In this document: positions 60,901-64,000 of the stretch, piece after piece
Layout: the number at the start of each line of letters is the position of its first letter
How positions within the stretch are numbered: position 1 is the stretch's first letter
Assembly (NCBI GenBank): GCA_947631925.1
Contig: CANRNE010000010.1
Coordinates: 1 to 64,000 of the forward strand
Direction: 5' to 3'
DNA: 64,000 nucleotides
From: an uncultured Clostridia bacterium
Lineage (GTDB): Bacteria; Bacillota; Clostridia; Christensenellales; Borkfalkiaceae
Notes under the pieces: model-generated
Databases searched by the model: none
Told to the model about the DNA's origin: nothing
The model's input: only the letters and a program-made list of their open reading frames with translations
Made by a program: the position numbers and the translations under genes

Positions 60901-61650
60901 GAAAACGGAGAGTTGACGTTCGGCGGCTGGTTCTTTGACGCGGGCTATACGCAATCGGCGACCGTGATTGATACCGCGGCAATCGGTGAACACGGCCACA
61001 CAAACCGCTTCGGCGAGTATATCATCGACGTATATGCGTACTTCTCCGACCTCAATGTCGAGTATGAGATTAGCTATAATCTCGCGCTCCCGACGGGGTA
61101 TGAAGATATTTCGTTTACTGCGCCGGCAGGTCTCAAGATTAAGATTGGGCAGACCTTGACTGCAGAGATGCTTCCGGTCGACGAGACGTTGACCAAACAC
61201 GACACCGATTACACCAAGCAATATTACTTTGACGGTTGGCTTGCAAACGGAAAGAAAGTGCAAGTGGGCGCAGAGATTTCGGGCGCCGACATCGTGGATG
61301 GAAAAGTGGCTCTTACCGCAAATTGGGCGGAGAAGGTGAAGTTGACCGTAACGCTTACAGCGCAAGGGACAGGTGGATGGCTCTTCGGCGGCGGCTCGTC
61401 CAAAACTGCGTCTTGTGAGGTCAAAATCGACGGTGCTCAAGTCGCCACTCCCGAAGTTATTGGCCCTGGGGCAGGCAGAGGTGACTCGAATACTCCCGCC
61501 GCAGTCACTCAATCGTTTGTTTATTACTTGAAACCCGGGCAGGGATTCGAGATAGTCTCAGTCCGAGGAAAAGGAACATTGTTCGGTGACGCCAAGTCCG
61601 ATGCGGTGGAAGCAGGTAAGGACATCACCGTTACTGTCGAAAACAAATAA
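48931..61650 (+). CDS. Giant repeat-built surface lipoprotein (InlB-type B repeats plus MBG-like domains), 4239 residues
   Basis: A single uninterrupted frame. The N-terminus is a lipoprotein-like signal peptide (MMKKRW, hydrophobic core, LCFGC; probable lipidated Cys24, with an atypical Cys at -3). Residues about 35-270 hold three InlB/Listeria-Bacteroides type repeats. About 270-1730 is a chain of roughly 70-residue MBG-type domains (YGD ... Y-G-F ... AG-Y-V-V patterns). About 1830-3220 is a second run of the form FTYNGTAQ ... GDNNYN. About 3400-3850 looks like a beta-helix-type stretch, and 3870-4239 holds further InlB-like repeats. There is no LPXTG motif or sortase gene. It is probably a long adhesin or envelope scaffold anchored by lipid; the ligand is unknown. 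GC drops after about 59390. The promoter has a G9 tract. Confidence 0.88.
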   Translation: MMKKRWLAISLLAVLGVLGLCFGCATDVVQETRTVTFMCRGEVYDTQEVLVGEKFTFPTAPESYQLDDDYQNVFLNWTTDPNPNEYRTEGVVAEPEYVYDNLTLYAMFGRRPIDSGDGDSSNVTYRVEFRMPRGEDFGDYSGELIWEDPEGVKRHDDAKLPADNLMPEIEGYHFTGKWEGASLSDVRGNRRVTAVYEKNVYDLVWHYLDETETFRTEFRGEVNLGEKPSVDPAFLFEGWYLDDGFQTEATLDEMPAGNVDLYAKYSIDFSVVTVSQEGTMVYGDADNQFYISGLKDAEGLSYTFAWTVDGKTGEKTASRTYPVKNAGAYHVAVHVFADYKDGLLLDEGDALSGNSGSPTMFEIILEKAELSATVTLSANRVVYGDPAPKANATYAGFVFDEDAESVGVGEDFVIMQENEEKSGALHVGNYTVETRPHVLANYKFAPIDPLPFEVTKRALSVSFDVDDYGYGDLFTPQVSFTDFMYEDGPQSLGEHWFTLDGDGRYLGNGTERFSAGEHSAQLFGYASDDYEVALPAAVSFSVAKRAAYATVSAEGGIYGCTPEVSYTFENVLEDDKANFVPTYTYRRGTGIYSAPHFVVGSYTVGASFEERGSANYLPVVVTDAAFEITKKPLAVSVSANETYIYGDPIESTLSVVFEDAFVFGEDENTPNLVKKEVRYRYTADGTDYVSSVFKVNEYSVRAFNIEADNYEFSFPETSFEVLKKALTLTVRLQENSILYGTTPAPVKDNGADLFNGIEYDGFIAGEGARFVFGNALPVIAYRTAAGAEADTFHAGEYIATTSADPENYRVTVVDAPFTVRPRTLYVDIRLEDGALTYGEKPTASIVYQKDGYDGFFANEQDTLAADAYLEYAGDTVYTTSQLAAIATKMVAGTYAVSVKGIGELADYTVTYREDVSCTVSPKHLTVTLTAGQTKYTYGDTPAVDITFSPFAYDEDESLFGANASALKYRKDGGKDVYTPATYFGAGAYQVTLEGLVNANYEVEVKDASFDVEKKALTVTVGAQGFTYGDRATPVPTLTYDGFVPEESETVLGGSPVYAYAQAEKAYGKDFFDAGSYTVSVTGYSSDNYAITYRGGSFNVAKRTASATVTATGGTYGDTPVFGHTQTNIIERDSAGFAFAYKITFTRQSNGSYADYTKSGTYDPAGYYRVTLTYTPNANYNFSVNTAPFTIARKALTVGVSGVAGPYTYGTVPAPKLLFEGFVPEEDASVLSGKPASEFTYYTEGSATTSERRFPVGTWYVAATQGYTSQNYTISYAEKTQFVVSKARLTVTVTADDIIYGQQPRYSAETVGFVYDQTVTNLRGSLTYTVGGEKSAAGFYRAGRHTVSASGYSSNNYDFDYVQGTFTVKKAALTVSVTVPDITYGELPAPALSYNGFVSRESASVLSGVPEYTYGGATNAKGYYRVGDHDVSVKGYSSDDYEITYTPSSFHVSPKAITVSVTEEGNFANRTYDSAYALLLASTVNGLVDGDTAELLGTLVCTLNGTRLGDVAADGVLHADSYTFSAGGYTSADYTISYIYGSDGREAVSFTVSPSRVTLTLKDGWTVYGNDTAEPWYTTAGNIYREELTFTVSLQKDAKPYTAGSEHHFSVGRYTVTVSHNDNPDYTVSGTPTRTFTVSPRTVTLAVSVDSGEYTYGDTVEISDGIPTSSESILPEDADAVSLRRTVKRNGEAFEENSAPFFPYGTYTVTAEHAANANYTFIGKNTASFTVKKRTFTISYSATGSRLGEHSSSPTFAEGEPFTFHGTLVLNTNEAGDFSATSEDEFKEHYSWRDGKNGAFYITALFNGAAVDVTENFNVGYSISVILDSSQFNIQIVGTQKFTYDGKDHDIHVEATAAEAVEVRPVIKYSLDKGGNYTEEIPVKFRDAGSYTVYYTVEAENFETSTGEYTVTVDKAAYTVTEPTKDFTYNGTAQGGDVTVKGVNGDTSFKGEVQYDGAHTFTDHKEGGYTVTYSVSGDNNYNNIEGATYTVNINKAAAKIDASALEEQLVGLFDKGDSYTATFNGSVFEVDWSLAKPADTFNGVITAVSVSDSSEIRNAATYTVTLTIGETNNYTGDEKTVTVIIGKAEYQVTEPTKNFTYNGTAQGDEVTVKGVEGDKTFQGKVTYKDDHTFTNANTYPVTYSISGDNNYNDKAGSYTVKIDKATPKLVETVDSGEYVYNTKNRLVQDTVYNAVVKAGSGIYSDAVVSYKVNGGNFSSALEEIVNAGSYTVTVQVSGDNYNTVTAKYTLTVAKANYTVTEPTEEFTYNGKAQGGEVTVSGVEGDESFKGEVRYAGAHTFTDYQEGGYTVTYTVSGDDNYNDVTDEYTVIIKKAKVVIETDHADLTADNVYTGEALYTVSAHNAKAHLENAADVFVSVDHSVTFEKPTGGEGTPFLQDSFVNAGTYTITLTVTADNNYDAATKVVKVIINRADYIVTADDQTYTYDGTAQGAAIQVETVREGDEYSVTYGDDSSSVKQITNVKESGSFTYTVSGNANYKDATGSYKITINPAKGTLTRGTDLEVLTYTAGEQTVDLNSHYTLDGDGHVSFKKTGDSGSFDGGVFKFTNVKDGNGVIFTVTAVDGENYIYEGLSVTFTLTVNKAEVSLPTVSGSVYSGSVQTASVEESPRYEVIENNGGTNAGSYPVKISLTDSENYKWNTTDDASVTLTFEIVRKEIALKKSGDPEALTYTGKEQEVDFAEYITNEGDGIVSYSKEGGSRELDGSKLTFVNVADGNVTVTVTVEDKADGNYTYSGKFVTLTLTVNKADYIVTADDQTYTYDGTAQGAAIQVKTVHEGDEHTVTYDGEDSVKQITNVADSCSVTYKVDGNDNYNETSGSYTITIDKKAVSITVPTEGITVTYDGRPHGDEKKILLVLDEEEGGIPYSAEDENWQDFLAGGSIKFDSKKGSGSNVPMFIDATGSETVTVTIVPSNNYSINNATDNGNFSGGYTVAIAKAKAAIDVSELNFGDLKGEGTKYSATYRGTPYPVDWDKAKPADTFNGTLTEEIQITGAVVIENANTYTVTLSLAGNDNYEGDTKIFTITINKAQAVIDTSGINFGDLKGEGTKYSATYRGTPYPVDWDKATTNFGTVTYDEKEIKNAGTYTVTLSVADTENYDGDTKEFTITIAKAQLEKPTADPTPFTYNKSAQTYTLGGFDGTTMKIEGAERTQTNAGDYQFTVSLSDNMNYEWTDSTQEDLSFTFTIAKAKVEKLPDGVSVPSIGGQVNWFGKTLSDIGLGANWYWGAPDDELTLGEHTYGVIYNEDPANYEDYTTTVTFKTERTQLKLTFSQAVKDGGIEVDYGAWQVQTAEEFAGSYTLVGVNRSNADIKALAEEMEYFYYLWKGGPFSLNTPFADGKIYGGTYLLLYRFSLDEENPYYEWVADQDPTELDNALMLKIKSVEYAGALYTIEDALHEATGGTVTVKYNTAFAYPEVREEFGVYRDDSYYTVKNGVTLKLPYDGTNTYGSPGANSAGTSVLSFGDSSKQQLLLSVPANVTVINRGKIEVGGYVTGSGGGNLAGQTNENYARVDLGEKAKIESYGDIDVYGFITESTWNNGSEVIMHGGSMKMPFVVVEHRGGSAFSNFKNDLSGSPFNRFFLHNVSAKLTFESDSNLYGDAKLKTDKKEFIPAQENQTNIHLIGTDAKALIQLVSGSKVVAKLQAQAFEKAYAQSPIKLEVYGDMTLHALSLKVTVTIITVDVTTAGVLFPLSWYWQVTLNPLTEGGTATVNATEQDFKLLPGAKLTIEKGVTLKAKRVAVYKANSWTDAGVGTSNKYETNKGDGILTVNGALSVDEFGGEVQSGADDAILQVNSKATILSKELKTSTGNALKDGSLTWDDINLSLGFTSGTADGVGTYVCTNGTWAKTDKTQQSFTYTVNYHQNYDSDATEGKTGTVQYVNTDAWEITELDFELTRDFYRFTGWYMEPECETPFESWTATPDAVLDVYAGWEKIDYIINYHISGAGSELVNSNASAWRIDEDVTLQPASSRGENGELTFGGWFFDAGYTQSATVIDTAAIGEHGHTNRFGEYIIDVYAYFSDLNVEYEISYNLALPTGYEDISFTAPAGLKIKIGQTLTAEMLPVDETLTKHDTDYTKQYYFDGWLANGKKVQVGAEISGADIVDGKVALTANWAEKVKLTVTLTAQGTGGWLFGGGSSKTASCEVKIDGAQVATPEVIGPGAGRGDSNTPAAVTQSFVYYLKPGQGFEIVSVRGKGTLFGDAKSDAVEAGKDITVTVENK
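56221..57300 (+). repeat. 75-bp identical repeat pair inside the giant gene
   Basis: Positions 56221-56295 and 57226-57300 are identical. They encode the same DYIVTADDQTYTYDGTAQG start of two MBG-like domains. The copies are 1005 bp apart, a multiple of three, so recombination between them would delete or duplicate 335 codons in frame. Confidence 0.9.
57824..58183 (+). repeat. 87-bp identical repeat pair inside the giant gene
   Basis: Positions 57824-57910 and 58097-58183 are identical (encoding NFGDLKGEGTKYSATYRG and onward). The distance is 273 bp, exactly 91 codons, so unequal crossing-over would add or remove one domain in frame. Confidence 0.92.
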
Positions 61651-61699
61651 CCTCACAGCACAAATCACAAACACTAAAAACCCACGGAGGATGTAAATC

Positions 61700-63178
61700 G
61701 TGATTTTGGAACTTCTTGCAAATGTCGGCGCGCCGCTGCCTGCGGTCATCGCCCTGCTCGTCGTGATGGGGGCGGTTCTCGCTGTTCAGGGCGGCCTCCT
61801 CGGCGTTCTCTTCAAAAAACCTACCCGCAAATCCGCGCCCGCGCGCTCTGCCTCGCCCACCGACGAAACGGCCGATGAGCCTGTCGACGAAACGGTCGAG
61901 CCTGCAGTCGAGCCTGCCCCCGAAACGGTCGAGCCCGCCTCTGAGCCCGTTGACGAAACAGTCGACGAGCCGACGGACGACGCTTCCGAGGAAAGCGACG
62001 CCGCTTCTTGTCATTCCGAGAGGAGCGAAGCGGAGCCGAAGACCCTTCCCGAGGACGCGACGCCTTCCGACCCCGAGGAGCCCGTCGACGAGCCCATTCC
62101 CATCGAGGAACTCTTGGGCGAGCCCGAAGAGACGCCCGAAGAGACGCCCGCTCCCGCCGAAGAGCCCGAAGAGGAGCCCGTCGAGGAGTCCGTCTCCGAA
62201 GAGGAGCCCGTCGAGGAGTCCGTCTCCGAAGAGGCGCCCGAAGAGGGGACCGCGGGAGAGCCCGAGGCCGCTCCCGAGGAATCTTCCGAAGAGTCTTCCG
62301 AAGAATCTTCTGACGCGCCCGTCGAATCCACGGCGGAGACTGTTGAGGAAATTCTCGAGGAGCACGGGCTGGAGAGCGTCGACGAGATTACGGCGGAGAT
62401 TGCCGAAGAGATTATGGCGGTGCACACGCACCACGACGGCGAGGAAGTGGAAGTCGTCTGCGTCGAGGGGCTCTCGAAGAAGTACTCGAAGAAGGCGGAT
62501 TACGCCGTCCGCGACGTAAATTTCCGTTGCTACGAGGGCGAAATCGTCGGTCTGCTCGGGCACAACGGCGCGGGCAAATCCACGACGCTCAAGTGTCTTG
62601 AGGGCATGCTTCCCTTTGAGAAGGGGGAGATTTCCATCTGCGGGCACGACATCCGCAAGGATTCCATCGCGGCGAAGGCGAACATGGGCTTTGTCACCGA
62701 CAACCATGCGACCTTTGTCAAGATGACGGGCATGCAGTATCTTGCCTTCATGGCGGACGTCTACAAAGTCCCGACGGAGGTGAGAAAGGAGCGGGTGGAG
62801 AAGCTCGAGGAGATTTTCCGTCTCGGGCCCGCCATCGACAACCTGATTTCCTCCTATTCGCACGGCATGCGGCAGAAAATCTGCATGATGGGGAGCCTCA
62901 TGCACATGCCCAAGCTGTGGGTGCTCGACGAGCCGATGACCGGTCTCGACCCTCGGACCATGCACGCGGTGCAGGGCTTCATGCGGGAATACGCGAATGC
63001 GGGCAACTGCATCATCTTCTCTTCGCACGCGCTCATCACGGTGGCGAAGATGTGCGACCGCGTCGTCCTTCTGCGCACGGGCAACCAGCTCGACGACCTC
63101 AACATCAAGCGGATTATGACGGTAGATCCCAATTTCGACTTCGAGGAGTATTTCTTGCAACATGAAGGACAGGATTGA
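61700..63178 (+). CDS. ABC transporter ATPase with N-terminal membrane segment and acidic linker
   Basis: A 492-residue protein. Residues about 12-40 form one hydrophobic helix. About 45-245 is a low-complexity linker rich in Glu, Pro, Ser, Asp and Val. About 250-490 is an ABC ATPase: Walker A GHNGAGKST (about 286-294), signature SYSHGMRQK (about 385-393), Walker B LWVLDEPMTGLDP and a switch His in SSHALIT. The signature form is typical of ABC-2 type exporters. The start is GTG 61700, 9 nt after GGAGG. It overlaps the permease gene by 17 nt and follows the giant lipoprotein by 49 nt. Most ABC-2 ATPases lack any N-terminal extension. A piece of interspersed repeat lies in the linker. Confidence 0.85.
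   Translation: MILELLANVGAPLPAVIALLVVMGAVLAVQGGLLGVLFKKPTRKSAPARSASPTDETADEPVDETVEPAVEPAPETVEPASEPVDETVDEPTDDASEESDAASCHSERSEAEPKTLPEDATPSDPEEPVDEPIPIEELLGEPEETPEETPAPAEEPEEEPVEESVSEEEPVEESVSEEAPEEGTAGEPEAAPEESSEESSEESSDAPVESTAETVEEILEEHGLESVDEITAEIAEEIMAVHTHHDGEEVEVVCVEGLSKKYSKKADYAVRDVNFRCYEGEIVGLLGHNGAGKSTTLKCLEGMLPFEKGEISICGHDIRKDSIAAKANMGFVTDNHATFVKMTGMQYLAFMADVYKVPTEVRKERVEKLEEIFRLGPAIDNLISSYSHGMRQKICMMGSLMHMPKLWVLDEPMTGLDPRTMHAVQGFMREYANAGNCIIFSSHALITVAKMCDRVVLLRTGNQLDDLNIKRIMTVDPNFDFEEYFLQHEGQD
62007..62050 (+). repeat. Interspersed CHSERSE repeat inside the ABC ATPase gene
   Basis: TGTCATTCCGAG followed by GGAGCGAAGCGGAGCCGAAG matches, in inverse orientation, the non-coding copy near 16964-16998. 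It translates as SCHSERSEAEPKTL in the acidic linker (about residues 103-117), the only basic/Cys/His stretch in an otherwise acidic segment. Confidence 0.75.
62171..62230 (+). repeat. Two perfect 30-bp tandem repeats in the acidic linker
   Basis: Two consecutive copies of a 30-bp unit encode EEPVEESVSE twice. The unit length is ten codons, so copy-number change would keep the frame. Confidence 0.9.
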
Positions 63179-64000
63179 TTTCAAACAAGTCGGCGCCCTC
63201 CTTCGCAAGCAGTTCGAGGAGCGGGCGTCCGCATATCGCAAGGGGAACTTCGACGTCTTCGGCTTTTTGCTGCGCTGGTTCCTCATTGCCGTGTTCCTTG
63301 CCGTGTTTATCGTCTTCTTCGGACGGTTTACGGTCACCTATCTCTCCGTCAAGACGGGTGGCGTCACGGTGGAGCGCACGCGGCTGTATGAACTTCTCGC
63401 GATGACCTACACCGTCATCCTTCTCTTCCTCGTCATCGGCGGAATTTCCCAAATCAACCGCCGTCTCTTCGACGCGGACGACATCAAACTGCTCATGGGC
63501 ATGCCCGTGGGCGCCAAGACGGTCTTCGTCGCGAAGCTCGTCTCCATCTACCTCGGGCAGCTTGTCATCTCGGTGGCGTGCGTTCTCGCGGTCAACGTGA
63601 CCGTCGCCATCCACACGACCCAGCCGTGGTATTTCTATCTCGTCACGGCGCTCTTCTGCTTTATCCTGCCCCTCATTTCGCTCGCGATTTCCGCCCTTGT
63701 CGCGATGCCGTACCACGCCCTCAAGCAGTTCCTCAAGGACAAGTTCGTGCTCTATTTCATCCTCATCACCCTTGCGACGGGACTGCTCTTCTACCTGTAC
63801 TCCATCGTGCTCGGCGCCGTCCGCGACATGCTCCTCGGCGACTCCCTCAAATTCTTCTTCAACGAGCAGGTGATGAACTTTTTGCAGACGCTGACGAAGT
63901 TCCTCTATCCCGCCGTGTGGCTTGCTGACCTTCTGCTCGGGCAGAATTTGCTCGTCGCGGGCTTGGGCCTTGCGGGCGTTCTCGCCGTCTGCCTCACCGT
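63162..64000 (+). CDS. ABC-2-type exporter permease, 3' end beyond the window
   Basis: The visible 279 residues start with a charged cytoplasmic N-terminus (MKDRIDFKQVGALLRKQFEERA). At least five or six membrane helices follow (about 34-55, 80-100, 125-148, 160-180, 195-218, 262 onward). It overlaps the ATPase gene by 17 nt, so the two are a transporter pair. The permease looks like a large ABC-2 type subunit. Substrate is unknown. The gene runs off the right end of the window. Confidence 0.8.
   Translation, partial: MKDRIDFKQVGALLRKQFEERASAYRKGNFDVFGFLLRWFLIAVFLAVFIVFFGRFTVTYLSVKTGGVTVERTRLYELLAMTYTVILLFLVIGGISQINRRLFDADDIKLLMGMPVGAKTVFVAKLVSIYLGQLVISVACVLAVNVTVAIHTTQPWYFYLVTALFCFILPLISLAISALVAMPYHALKQFLKDKFVLYFILITLATGLLFYLYSIVLGAVRDMLLGDSLKFFFNEQVMNFLQTLTKFLYPAVWLADLLLGQNLLVAGLGLAGVLAVCLT

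Noticed and set aside
61691..61696. Start-stop element ATGTAA just before the ABC ATPase
   Set aside because: The ribosome site is directly adjacent to this ATG (no spacing) and fits the GTG at 61700 instead.

Overview
The window is about 64 kb of a GC-rich Gram-positive chromosome. Gene content and order point to an anaerobic Firmicute of class Clostridia, probably an uncultured gut lineage of the Christensenellales/Borkfalkia kind. The lineage is inferred from gene order (tig-clpP-clpX; yicC-gmk-rpoZ-priA-def-fmt-rsmB-rlmN-rpe-thiN), a type II isoleucyl-tRNA synthetase behind a T-box-like leader, a type A RNase P RNA, lipoprotein signal peptides and an interspersed repeat that reads CHSERSE when translated. 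Most promoters I could place are textbook sigma-A sites with a 17-nt spacer.

Layout. 1-2.9 kb: interspersed repeat, an SGNH-hydrolase lipoprotein, then rqcH on the minus strand. 3.0-6.2 kb: tig-clpP-clpX. 6.3-8.05 kb: a hairpin-rich repeat patch and a small decayed prophage remnant carrying an ADP-ribosyltransferase (ART) with a translationally coupled small partner. 8.1-11.2 kb: DUF378 protein, feoA-feoB and an RluA-like pseudouridine synthase. 11.2-13.7 kb: a metal-responsive ArsR repressor with a clear operator and a Zn/Cd-type P-type ATPase. 13.8-16.6 kb: ade-rdgB-phosphodiesterase. 16.7-23.2 kb: two membrane proteins, phosphoglucomutase and a large lipoprotein. 23.2-28.2 kb: rpsU, an unknown helical protein, pcrA-ligA. 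28.3-39.2 kb: a long housekeeping cluster from yicC to cysK. 39.3-48.6 kb: pdxK, a Pr6Pr-like membrane protein, a small HMA protein, ileS, pepV, a two-component system and rnpB. 48.7-61.65 kb: one gene for a 4239-residue repeat-built surface lipoprotein. 61.7-64 kb: an ABC ATPase with an N-terminal membrane segment and long acidic linker, plus its permease (cut by the window end).

Points that stand out. (1) The giant surface lipoprotein gene has a run of nine G inside its promoter spacer (19 nt instead of 17), the architecture of phase-variable surface-antigen promoters. (2) The ART in the prophage remnant has lower GC than the capsid-like sequence to which it is joined, a consensus promoter inside the ORF and a 4-nt overlap with an unknown 79-residue protein. 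(3) pcrA, pdxK and the HMA gene have TATAAT only 6-7 nt before their ATG, implying leaderless mRNAs. (4) A 172-bp tandem duplication starts inside rlmN, two codons before its conserved catalytic cysteine, and occupies the place where stp-prkC-rsgA usually sit. (5) A copy of the interspersed repeat lies in frame inside the ABC ATPase gene.
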